DNA of 7,816 nucleotides from JAWLCG01 sp041687295 (GCA_041687295.1 JAWLCG010000242.1:1-7816); one strand, 5' to 3'; shown: positions 1 to 5,627, counted from the first letter of the stretch. Notes: a model not told the origin generated them from the sequence alone. A program made the numbers and translations.

Positions 1-63
1 GGCGGTTTCTCTGGTGGTGGGGCTGGAGAAATCGTTACAGAAGATCTTGGTTCTGCACAGTAG
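1..63 (+). other. Possible 3' end of an upstream CDS
   Basis: The first forward frame is open from the window edge to a TAG at 61-63 and encodes a glycine-rich tail ending in EIVTEDLGSAQ. No start or domain is visible, so this may be the end of an upstream gene or chance. In its favour, CACAGAG-type repeat DNA begins directly after the stop, as repeat DNA does after other genes here. An overlapping frame starting at 14 runs on into the repeat and is less likely. Confidence is low because only 20 codons can be seen. Confidence 0.25.
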
Positions 64-66
64 TGG

Positions 67-104
67 CACAGAGAAGAAGCACAGAGGTTTCGAGAGGTTC
101 GGAG
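67..104 (+). repeat. CACAGAG-type dispersed repeat, copy 1
   Basis: This 38-nt element starts CACAGAGAAGAA, continues CACAGAGGTTTC and ends TCGGAG. A second copy, in the same orientation and with only a few substitutions and single-base shifts, lies at 5232-5269. Purine-rich CACAGAG repeats of this kind are, to my knowledge, widespread in intergenic DNA of planctomycetes and related bacteria. Their function is unknown. Confidence 0.75.
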
Positions 105-125
105 CAAGACAGAGCGTCCGGGTGC

Positions 126-150
126 CGTGGCTGCGGTGTTTGCAGCCACG
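126..150. repeat. Perfect 9-bp stem-loop
   Basis: CGTGGCTGC (126-134) pairs perfectly with GCAGCCACG (142-150) across a 7-nt loop, GGTGTTT. No T-tract follows, so it does not look like an intrinsic terminator. It sits between the CACAGAG repeat and the GCCCACG hairpin and may be part of a composite intergenic repeat. Confidence 0.6.
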
Positions 151-210
151 TCTGTGGAGCGCCGAGGACGGGGCGCCGCGAAACGCCGGGCAGTCCGTGA
201 AGCGGTGAGC

Positions 211-270
211 CCCGCAGGCGTGCCCCGTCCGAGAAGCCCACGCAAGGCATTGCGTGGGCGTGGAAAGACG
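211..270 (+). repeat. GCCCACG covarying hairpin repeat, copy 1
   Basis: The core hairpin has arms GCCCACGCAA (236-245) and TTGCGTGGGC (250-259), 10 perfect base pairs closed by the tetraloop GGCA. It is preceded by CGTGCCCCG and GAGAA and followed by GTGGAAAGAC, both shared with the copy near 2809. Compared with the copies at 2809 and 5410 the inner stem pairs change in a compensatory way, so the folded form seems to be conserved. The element may act as RNA or as a mobile REP-like palindrome. Confidence 0.8.
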
Positions 271-284
271 GCGCCGGGGCACCC

Positions 285-296
285 GAAGGCGCCTTC
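285..296. repeat. 12-bp perfect palindrome
   Basis: GAAGGCGCCTTC is self-complementary over all 12 bases. It follows the hairpin repeat by about 25 bp and could be a small dyad binding site. It may equally be a chance product of GC-rich sequence; no other copy was seen. Confidence 0.35.
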
Positions 297-359
297 AGGC
301 CCACCGGCCCCAGAGCGGTACTTGGTTCGACACAGTAACGCGTTCCCGGATTACGAGTT

Positions 360-399
360 AACCAATTAACCCATTAACGCACTAACGCCCTGACGCCCA
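360..399 (+). repeat. Degenerate octamer array upstream of the first dehydratase gene
   Basis: Five contiguous 8-bp units occur in strict register: AACCAATT, AACCCATT, AACGCACT, AACGCCCT, GACGCCCA. They become more GC-rich toward the gene. The array ends where the ribosome-binding site begins, 10 bp before the ATG at 410. The first two units are identical to units of the array at 2941-2980, in front of the third dehydratase-family gene. The placement suggests a regulatory or translational role, but a dispersed repeat is equally possible. Confidence 0.75.
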
Positions 400-404
400 A
401 GGGG
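399..404 (+). promoter_or_regulatory. Ribosome-binding site of the double-cubane-type gene
   Basis: AAGGGG lies 5 nt before the ATG at 410, overlapping the last base of the octamer array. It fixes the start of the first gene and its cysteine-rich N-terminus. Confidence 0.65.
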
Positions 405-409
405 ACACC

Positions 410-1696
410 ATGAGCAAATGCTGTGGCGGCAACGGACACGACGCGAACCGGCGATCGGCCGACCCCTGCGCGCCGCCGACGGTGGCCTGTGCCGGTCAGG
501 GGCGTGCAGGCGCCGACGGGCCCATGGCGCACTTCGGGCGGATGATCGAGAACTGCCTGGCCCACGCCCGGGCCGCCCACGAGGCCGGCGTGCCCGTGGT
601 GGGCATTCTGTGCGAGTACACGCCCCGCGAGCTGATCCTGGCGGCCGGCGCGGTGCCGGTGTGCCTGTGCGGCGGCTCGGCGGGGACGATTCCCGCGGCC
701 GAGGAGCACCTGCCGGCCAACCTCTGCCCGCTGATCAAGAGCACCTTCGGCTACCACGTCAGCGGCACGAACCCCTTCCTGGAGCTGGCCGACCTGCTCG
801 TCGCCGAGACCACCTGCGACGGCAAGAAGAAGATGTACGAGCTGATGGCCCAGAGCCGGCCCATGCACGTGCTCGAGCTGCCGCAGCAGCCCGACACACC
901 GGCCGCCGCCGAGCACTGGCTCGCGGAGCTGCGCCGCCTGCGGAGCGTGCTGGAGGCCCGCTACGGCGTTACGATCACCGACGAGCGCCTCCGCGAGGCG
1001 ATCCGCCAGATGAACCGCGAGCGGGCCCTGCGACGGCAGCTGGCCGAGCTGATGGCCCTGGACCGCCCGCCGCTGACGGGCCGACGGCTGTTGGAGCTCA
1101 AGAGCAGCATCTCGGCCCAGCCGGAGGACTTTGCCCAGTACCAGGCCGCCCTCGCCCAGCTCCGCGACGCCCCGGCGGCGGCCCCGGCCAGTGCGATTCG
1201 CGTGCTGCTGACCGGCGTGCCCATCCCCCACGGCGCCGAGCGGGTGCTGGACATCATCGAGGATACCGGCGGGCTGGTGGTCGCCCAGGAGAACTGCACG
1301 GGCCTCAAGCCCATCCTCGAGGACGTCGACGAGGCCGCCGACGACCCGCTGGCCGCCCTGGCCCAGAAGTACCTGCACATGCCCTGCTCGGTGATGAGCC
1401 CCAACGACCGGAGGCTGGAGTCGCTGGCGGCGCTGGCCGGGCAGTACCGCCCCCAGTGCGTCATCGAGCTGACCTGGCAGGCGTGCCTGACCTACGACGT
1501 CGAGAGCGCCCGCGTGCGGCGGTTCGTCGAGGGCGAGCTGCACCTGCCCTACCTGCAGATCGTGACGGACTACTCGCCGAGCGACTCGGCCCGCATCGCG
1601 GTGCGCGTCGAGGCGCTGTTCGAGACCGTCGCCAGCGGCGCCCGGCCCCGCGGGGCGGCGCCCGCGGCCAACCGGCCCGGCGGCGGGTCGGCATGA
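410..1696 (+). CDS. Double-cubane cluster protein (YjiM-type), 2-hydroxyacyl-CoA dehydratase superfamily
   Basis: This 428-residue protein closely matches the pattern of E. coli YjiM and the double-cubane cluster protein (DCCP) of Carboxydothermus. Diagnostic blocks are a P-x-E-L motif after C68, NLCPLIKS (C106), TTCDGKKKMYE (C136), ENCTG (C296), PCSVMSPNDRR (C326) and QACLTYDVES (C359). DCCP carries an [8Fe-9S] cluster held by six cysteines and reduces small substrates after ATP-driven electron delivery by an activase; the conserved cysteines fit this, although I cannot assign each ligand. Residues 1 to about 45 form an extension absent from YjiM, with C4, C5, C20 and C27, possibly a further metal site. 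The start is supported by AAGGGG 5 nt upstream. The stop overlaps the next start (ATGA). No signal peptide or membrane segment is visible, so it is cytoplasmic. The substrate is unknown. Confidence 0.93.
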   Translation: MSKCCGGNGHDANRRSADPCAPPTVACAGQGRAGADGPMAHFGRMIENCLAHARAAHEAGVPVVGILCEYTPRELILAAGAVPVCLCGGSAGTIPAAEEHLPANLCPLIKSTFGYHVSGTNPFLELADLLVAETTCDGKKKMYELMAQSRPMHVLELPQQPDTPAAAEHWLAELRRLRSVLEARYGVTITDERLREAIRQMNRERALRRQLAELMALDRPPLTGRRLLELKSSISAQPEDFAQYQAALAQLRDAPAAAPASAIRVLLTGVPIPHGAERVLDIIEDTGGLVVAQENCTGLKPILEDVDEAADDPLAALAQKYLHMPCSVMSPNDRRLESLAALAGQYRPQCVIELTWQACLTYDVESARVRRFVEGELHLPYLQIVTDYSPSDSARIAVRVEALFETVASGARPRGAAPAANRPGGGSA

Positions 1697-2697
1697 GCAC
1701 GGTGCTGCTGGCCAGCCCGTTCGCCCCGCCCGAGTGGGTCGTGGCCCATGGCCTGACCCCGCGGGGGCTGGTGGGCGAGGCCCTGGGCCATCGCCACGCC
1801 GCCGGCCTGAGCGGGGTCTGCCCCTACGCCCGCAGCCTGGCCGAGACCGCCCTCGCCGCCGACGCCGACGCCGTCGTCCTGGCCACCGCCTGCGACCAGC
1901 AGCGCCGCCTGGCCGAGTGGGTCGCCCACGAGAGCCGCCGCGAGACCTTCATCCTGCACACGCCGGCCGTCTGGCAGAGCCCCGCCGCCCGGCGCCACTT
2001 CGCCGACGAGCTGGCCCGGCTGGGGCGGTTCCTCCAGCGCCTCGGCGGCACAGCCCCGGACGCTGACGCCCTGGCCCAGACGCTGCGGACGTTCGACGAC
2101 GCCCGCGCCCGGCTGCGAGCCCTGCGGGGCACGGTGGCCCCGTCGGTCTTCGCCGAGGCCCTGCGGGCCTACTGGGAGAGGCCCGGGGAGTTTGTCCAGC
2201 AGGGCCCGACCGGGTATGCTGGGGACGGCGAGAGCCCGGCCGATCGCCGCGGCGTGGGCCTGGCCCTGCTGGGCGGGCCGTTGCTGCGTCACGAGTGGCG
2301 GATCTTCGCGGAGGTCGAGGCCCTGGGCGGCGCGATCGTCCTGGACGCCACCGACAGCGGCGAGCGGATGCTGCCCGCCCCGCTCGACCGCCGGCGCCTC
2401 GCCCTCGAGGGCCCGGCCGTGCTGGCCGAGGCGTACCTGGGCCTGCCGGCGGTCTTCCATCGGCCCAACAGCGAGCTCTACCGCTGGCTGGGCGGCGAGC
2501 TGCGGGGACGCGGCGTTCGCGGCCTGGTGCTGCGGCGGTTCGTCTGGTGCGATCTGTGGCACGCCGAGCTGCAGCGCCTGCGCGACTGGGCCGGCCTGCC
2601 CGTGCTCGACCTGGAGCTCGACACCGCCGACGCCGCCACCGGCCGATGGGCCAGCCGACTCGAGCCGTTTGTGGAAGTAGTAGGTAGGACCAAGTAG
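1693..2697 (+). CDS. Short 2-hydroxyacyl-CoA dehydratase-family (HgdB-like) iron-sulfur subunit
   Basis: This 334-residue protein starts at an ATG overlapping the TGA of the preceding gene, which implies translational coupling. It shows the three-cysteine pattern of dehydratase subunits: GVCPYARS (C43), ATACDQQRR (C67) and FVWCDLWH (C286), followed by the typical GLPVLDLELD strand. In HgdA and HgdB three such cysteines bind one [4Fe-4S] cluster. The helical segment of about 60 residues or more that precedes the first sheet in its neighbours is missing. Residues 4-24 align with residues 63-83 of the upstream protein, with S8 in place of its C68. It probably forms a heterodimer with another subunit of the cluster; the partner cannot be told from sequence. 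The last residues (VGRTK) and the TAG stop lie within an AGTAGG repeat, so the natural C-terminus may have been altered by repeat insertion. Confidence 0.88.
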   Translation: MSTVLLASPFAPPEWVVAHGLTPRGLVGEALGHRHAAGLSGVCPYARSLAETALAADADAVVLATACDQQRRLAEWVAHESRRETFILHTPAVWQSPAARRHFADELARLGRFLQRLGGTAPDADALAQTLRTFDDARARLRALRGTVAPSVFAEALRAYWERPGEFVQQGPTGYAGDGESPADRRGVGLALLGGPLLRHEWRIFAEVEALGGAIVLDATDSGERMLPAPLDRRRLALEGPAVLAEAYLGLPAVFHRPNSELYRWLGGELRGRGVRGLVLRRFVWCDLWHAELQRLRDWAGLPVLDLELDTADAATGRWASRLEPFVEVVGRTK

Positions 2698-2720
2698 GTA
2701 CGACCAGGTGGATAGGACGG
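2679..2720 (+). repeat. AGTAGG 14-bp tandem repeat across the stop codon
   Basis: Two adjacent 14-bp units, AGTAGGTAGGACCA (2679-2692) and AGTAGGTACGACCA (2693-2706), differ at one position. A third, degenerate unit, GGTGGATAGGACGG, follows at 2707-2720. The TAG stop of the preceding gene (2695-2697) lies inside unit 2, so the repeat encodes the last few residues and the stop. Confidence 0.7.
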
Positions 2721-2763
2721 ACAGGGACCCGAGCGCCGTGTGCACCCACGTTTTGCGGATTTC

Positions 2764-2846
2764 GGACCCATGGAACGTCGTGCCCCGGACGAGCGCCCCG
2801 CACGAGAAGCCCACGGAAAGCATTCCGTGGGCGTGGAAAGACCCCA
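2764..2846 (+). repeat. GCCCACG covarying hairpin repeat, copy 2
   Basis: The core arms GCCCACGGAA (2809-2818) and TTCCGTGGGC (2823-2832) form 10 perfect pairs around the loop AGCA. The upstream flank GGACCCATGGAACGTCGTGC, followed by CCCGG, nearly matches that of copy 3 at 5366. The downstream GTGGAAAGAC matches copy 1 at 260. The repeat is therefore about 60-80 bp long, with the hairpin as its best-conserved part. It lies between the second and third dehydratase-family genes. Confidence 0.8.
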
Positions 2847-2901
2847 CAATGAACCCTCAGCGCGCCACCAAACCCCTGGGGGACAGAACCCCGCGACCCC
2901 T

Positions 2902-2980
2902 GACGCGCCAACGCAGTGACGCCGAGACGTACTACCTCCCAACCAATTAACCCATTAACCAATTAACCCATTAACCAATC
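2902..2980 (+). repeat. Degenerate octamer array upstream of the third dehydratase gene
   Basis: GC-rich octamers come first: GACGCGCC, AACGCAGT, GACGCCGA, GACGTACT. A 7-nt break (ACCTCCC, 2934-2940) follows. Then come five AT-rich units in exact register: AACCAATT, AACCCATT, AACCAATT, AACCCATT, AACCAATC (2941-2980). Only six cytosines separate the array from the ATG at 2987. The order of GC-rich and AT-rich units is reversed relative to the array at 360-399. The AT-rich block stands out strongly from the surrounding DNA and could ease strand opening or carry phased protein sites. Confidence 0.8.
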
Positions 2981-2986
2981 CCCCCC

Positions 2987-4384
2987 ATGCCTCCGCCTCC
3001 CCATCCCGTGCCGCGCCGCCTCACGCTCGACGAGTGGGACAGCCGGTATGCGCAGCTTCTGGCGGCGGGGCTTCGCGAGCCCGACTACGGCGGGCCCTTG
3101 CGGCGGCACGTGGAGGAGGGGGGCGACCTTCGGCTGACACGGCTGACGTTCGACGACTCGGCGGCGGCGCTTCGGCTGTGGAACTTCCTGCTGACCGAGG
3201 AGGACCGCCTGCGGGCCGCCCGCGCCGCCGGCGAGACGCTCGTGGGGGCCATGAAGGACCTGGGCACCGTGCCGGTGCTGGCCTACAGCCTGCCGGGCGT
3301 GCGGGCGTTCTACCCGGACGGGGCGTGGTGGATTCCCTGCGTGATGCAGCTGAGCGACGGGCTGCTGGGCCAGGCCGACCGGCTGGGCATCGACGAGTCG
3401 TTCTGCCCGGTGCGGGCGATGCTCGGGGCGTTCCTCAACGAGGCCCACTTCCCCCTGCCCGACCTGCTGACCTGCAGCGTGGGGGCCACCTGCGACGACT
3501 TCTCGGCCATCGCCCAGCGGCTCAACGGCCTGGGCTGGCCGATCCTGTGGTGGGAGATCCCTCCCCGCCGCCGGCCGGACGCGGACGAGCAGGCCGTGGA
3601 GTTGCCCGGCGGCCTGGTCGCCCCGCGGGCGCAGGTGGACCTGGTGCGGGCGGAGCTGGCCCGTGTGGGCCGGGCGCTGGAGGATCTGACGGGCGAACGG
3701 CTGACCGACGCGCGGCTGGCCGACGGCATCGCCCAGGCCAACGCCGTCCGCTCCGTGCTGCGGCAGTTGCGGGAGCTGTGCTTCACCGCGCCGGCCGCCC
3801 CGCTGGGGGGGCTGGAGCTGCTGATCGCCGAGATGCTCGCGATCCACTTCTGCTCCGACCGCCCCGAGTCGCGGGCCGTGCTGGAAGAGCTGCTCGCCGA
3901 GGCCCGCCGCCGGGTCGCCGCCGGTGTGGGCGTGCTGGCGGCCTCGGCCGTGCGGGTGTTCTGGGTGAACCCCGTCGCCGACCTGGTGGCGATGAACCTG
4001 CTGGAGCGCAGCGGCGGGCGGGTTTGCGGCAGCGAGTACCTCTTCAGCCACGCCCTGGACCCGATCGACGAGACGCTCGAGCCGCTGGAGGCCCTGGCCC
4101 GGACGGCCCTGGCTGACCCGATGGTCGGGCCCGCCGCCGACCGGGCCGCGCGGATCGTCCGCGACGCGCAGCGCTACGGCGCCCAGGCCGTGCTCATCAG
4201 CCGAATCCCCGGCGCCAGCCACTGCGCGACCGAGGGCCGGGCCATCGAGCGGGCCGTGCGCGAGGCGACGAATCTGCCCGTGCTGGAAATCGAAGTGCCG
4301 CCCGTCACCGACGCCGTTGCCGCCGCCCTGTCCACGCGGATCGAGGCGCTGGTCGAGTCGGTCGGGCAACGGAGGCTGCCATGA
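2987..4384 (+). CDS. 2-hydroxyacyl-CoA dehydratase-family (HgdA/HgdB-like) iron-sulfur subunit
   Basis: This 465-residue protein belongs to the same superfamily as the two upstream proteins but is distinct from both. The likely cluster triad is SFCPVRAM (C140), VGATCDDFSA (C169) and GASHCATEGRAIERAV (C413), with extra cysteines at C118, C163, C265, C289 and C347. C140-C169 spacing (29) resembles that of C106-C136 in the double-cubane-type protein (30). Its length is close to HgdA, so it could pair with the shorter 334-residue protein. No Shine-Dalgarno precedes the ATG; the leader is an octamer array plus CCCCCC. An in-frame GTG at 3008 also lacks one, and the proline-rich first residues (PPPPHPVP) are not typical of the family, so the true start may be slightly downstream. 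The stop overlaps the activase start (ATGA), which makes it the activase's closest genetic partner. Confidence 0.9.
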   Translation: MPPPPHPVPRRLTLDEWDSRYAQLLAAGLREPDYGGPLRRHVEEGGDLRLTRLTFDDSAAALRLWNFLLTEEDRLRAARAAGETLVGAMKDLGTVPVLAYSLPGVRAFYPDGAWWIPCVMQLSDGLLGQADRLGIDESFCPVRAMLGAFLNEAHFPLPDLLTCSVGATCDDFSAIAQRLNGLGWPILWWEIPPRRRPDADEQAVELPGGLVAPRAQVDLVRAELARVGRALEDLTGERLTDARLADGIAQANAVRSVLRQLRELCFTAPAAPLGGLELLIAEMLAIHFCSDRPESRAVLEELLAEARRRVAAGVGVLAASAVRVFWVNPVADLVAMNLLERSGGRVCGSEYLFSHALDPIDETLEPLEALARTALADPMVGPAADRAARIVRDAQRYGAQAVLISRIPGASHCATEGRAIERAVREATNLPVLEIEVPPVTDAVAAALSTRIEALVESVGQRRLP

Positions 4385-5157
4385 TCACCGCCGGAATCGA
4401 CGCCGGCTCGCGCGCCATCAAGATCGTCCTGCTCGACGCGGAGGCCCGCACCCTCCGCGCCGCCGCCGAGGCCGACACCGGCCTGCACCAGGCCCAGGCC
4501 GTCACCGCCCTGTTGGAGGGCCTGCTGGCCGAGCAGGGGCTGACGGCCGCCGACCTGTCGGCCGTGGTGGCCACCGGCTACGGGCGCAAGCGCATCGCCC
4601 AGGCCGACGTCGCCATCACCGAGATCACCTGCCACGCCCGCGGCGTGCACCACCTCTGCCCCGACGCCCGCAGCGTCGTCGAGATCGGCGGGCAGGACAG
4701 CAAGCTGCTGCGCCTCGACGACGACGGGCGGGTGCAGGACTTCGATATGAACGACCGCTGCGCCGCCGGCACGGGGCGCTTCCTGGAGATGGTCGCCCAG
4801 CGGTTCGAGGTGGGCCTGGCCGAGCTGGGGCCCATGGCGGCCGAGGCCACCGCGCCGGCGGCCATCAGCTCCATGTGCGTGGTCTTCGCCGAGACCGAGA
4901 TCATCGGCCTGCTGGCCGCCGGCGAGAGCCCGGCCAACATCGTCGCCGGCGTGCAGGCCGCCATCGCCGGGCGCGTCGCCGGCATGGCCGGTCGGCAGCT
5001 GGCCGGGCCGGTGGTCTTCACCGGCGGCGTCGCCCGCGTCAGCGGCATGCAGACCGCCCTGGCCGAGGCCCTGGGCTGCGCGGTGCAGATCCCCCCCCGC
5101 CCCGAGCTCACCGGCGCCCTCGGCGCCGCCCTGCTCGCCGCCGACCGCGCGGCGTAG
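4381..5157 (+). CDS. hgdC: ATP-dependent acyl-CoA dehydratase activase (HgdC-type)
   Basis: This 258-residue protein is a full-length short-type activator of the ASKHA (actin/Hsp70-fold) ATPases; A. fermentans HgdC has about 260. Visible motifs are the phosphate loop GIDAGSR (residues 5-11), ATGYGRKR (around 65-70), EIGGQDSK (101-108) and FTGGVA (213-218). Cysteines NDRC127AAGTG and SSMC166VVFAE match the two per subunit that hold the single [4Fe-4S] cluster bridging the homodimer, with identical numbering. The family couples ATP hydrolysis to transfer of one very-low-potential electron onto the partner's iron-sulfur cluster. The gene overlaps the preceding dehydratase-family gene by 4 bp. 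The natural electron donor (ferredoxin or flavodoxin) is not encoded here. The TAG stop is part of a GTAGGGCGGG repeat. The symbol denotes the family, not the substrate. Confidence 0.96.
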   Translation: MITAGIDAGSRAIKIVLLDAEARTLRAAAEADTGLHQAQAVTALLEGLLAEQGLTAADLSAVVATGYGRKRIAQADVAITEITCHARGVHHLCPDARSVVEIGGQDSKLLRLDDDGRVQDFDMNDRCAAGTGRFLEMVAQRFEVGLAELGPMAAEATAPAAISSMCVVFAETEIIGLLAAGESPANIVAGVQAAIAGRVAGMAGRQLAGPVVFTGGVARVSGMQTALAEALGCAVQIPPRPELTGALGAALLAADRAA

Positions 5158-5174
5158 GGCGGGCACCGCCCGCG
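5154..5174 (+). repeat. GTAGGGCGGGCAC repeat overlapping the activase stop
   Basis: The element begins GTAGGGCGGGCACCGCCCGC; GGGCGG and CCGCCC can pair around a GCA loop. The complement of 7738-7759 is the same element, with one mismatch in the first 20 bases. The stop TAG (5155-5157) belongs to the repeat. There is no T-tract, but the hairpin could protect or end the transcript. Confidence 0.7.
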
Positions 5175-5231
5175 TCGATGGCGCCTGGCCGTCCGGCGCA
5201 AGACGAAGACCGGCCACAGAGACGCAGAGAG

Positions 5232-5269
5232 CACAGAGAAGAATACACAGAGGTTTCAGAGACTCGGAG
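5232..5269 (+). repeat. CACAGAG-type dispersed repeat, copy 2
   Basis: The element reads CACAGAGAAGAATACACAGA and continues through GGTTTCAGAG to CTCGGAG. It is near-identical to copy 1 at 67-104. A further degenerate CACAGAGACGCAGAGAG stretch lies immediately upstream (about 5215-5231), so the purine-rich tract is longer than in copy 1. Confidence 0.75.
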
Positions 5270-5317
5270 AAGCGCCCAGCGCGATGACCCCGGCGGTAAC
5301 CGTGTGGACCTATATAG

Positions 5318-5335
5318 CCCCGGGCTTGCCCGGGG
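5318..5335 (+). terminator. Strong GC hairpin, possible terminator of the dehydratase cluster
   Basis: CCCCGGGC (5318-5325) and GCCCGGGG (5328-5335) are perfectly complementary. With a realistic loop this gives 7 bp closed by CTTG. Only a weak pyrimidine run (TCTTCC) follows, so rho-independent termination is uncertain. It lies 160 bp past the activase stop and is preceded by an unusually AT-rich TATATA. Confidence 0.4.
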
Positions 5336-5365
5336 TCTTCCGGAGACGGGGGGAACGGTCCCCAT

Positions 5366-5440
5366 GGACCCATGAAGCGTCGTGCCCCGGCGCACGGCCC
5401 GGACGAGATGCCCACGGATGGCAATCCGTGGGCTTGGCTG
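5366..5440 (+). repeat. GCCCACG covarying hairpin repeat, copy 3
   Basis: The core arms GCCCACGGAT (5410-5419) and ATCCGTGGGC (5424-5433) make 10 perfect pairs around the loop GGCA. The upstream flank GGACCCATGAAGCGTCGTGC, followed by CCCGG, is shared with copy 2. The downstream flank diverges (TTGGCTGG instead of GTGGAAAG). It is the only one of the three copies not followed by an octamer array. Confidence 0.8.
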
Positions 5441-5449
5441 GATAGGCGC

Positions 5450-5496
5450 GTAGGGCACGTGGGTTCGCGCAGCGCAGCGGAGCGGTTCTGCGTGCC
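5450..5496 (+). repeat. GTAGGGCACG hairpin element
   Basis: GGCACG (5454-5459) can pair with CGTGCC (5491-5496), enclosing the alternating GCGCAGCGCAGCGGAGCG stretch. The GTAGGGC head is like that of the repeats at 5154 and 7738 (complement), but the body differs. It is probably another member of the GTAGG-headed intergenic family; here it does not overlap a stop codon. Confidence 0.45.
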
Positions 5497-5565
5497 GCCA
5501 GGGCGCAGGGCGATTCGCAGCGCGACCCATCCTCTTGGGTAGATGGGGACGTGACGAGGAATCCC

Positions 5566-5594
5566 TCGCCACCGGGAGCATGAGCTCCTACACT
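5566..5594 (+). promoter_or_regulatory. Weak candidate sigma-70-like promoter for the unknown-protein gene
   Basis: TCGCCA (5566-5571) and TACACT (5589-5594) each match the -35 and -10 consensus at four of six positions and are separated by 17 bp. The dyad GGAGC-ATGA-GCTCC (5575-5588) lies in the spacer and abuts the -10, where an operator could sit. Matches this weak can occur by chance in spacer DNA. Confidence 0.25.
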
Positions 5595-5627
5595 TACGGC
5601 GTGGAACGGGACTGGCGACCGAACCGA

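Larger units (their letters stand above)
64..409. other. Repeat-filled intergenic spacer upstream of the first dehydratase pair
   Basis: About 345 bp hold no convincing gene. In order they contain a CACAGAG-type repeat, a 9-bp stem-loop, a member of the covarying GCCCACG hairpin family, a 12-bp palindrome, and an octamer array ending at the ribosome-binding site of the next gene. Short frames on both strands cross these repeats and look like translated repeat DNA. I saw no clear -35/-10 pair, although a promoter for the downstream pair should lie here. Confidence 0.7.

Noticed and set aside
374..1543. Long minus-strand open frame of 389 codons opposite the double-cubane-type gene
   Set aside because: It is antisense to a gene with clear family motifs, and its product is a low-complexity G/A/R/H/Q-rich sequence typical of GC-rich antisense frames.
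418..1692. Upstream part of the + strand frame that continues into the 334-residue protein, which would suggest a 759-residue fusion
   Set aside because: It overlaps the double-cubane-type gene in another frame and is an arginine/proline-rich shadow. Recognisable family sequence begins only at the ATGA start at 1693.
360..2980. Octamer arrays and spaced hairpins considered as a CRISPR array
   Set aside because: The units are 8 bp and contiguous with no unique spacers, the hairpin copies are kilobases apart, and no cas genes are present.
2963..4369. Minus-strand open frame of 468 codons opposite the third dehydratase-family gene
   Set aside because: It has composition typical of an antisense shadow, with no recognisable motif, and lies fully opposite a well-supported gene.
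35..5581. Minus-strand frames over the three spacers that share a peptide like SVGFSxGA and a HG/FHGS block
   Set aside because: The similarity comes from the hairpin repeat itself (236, 2809, 5410). The surrounding sequence is unrelated, so these are translated repeats, not a gene family.
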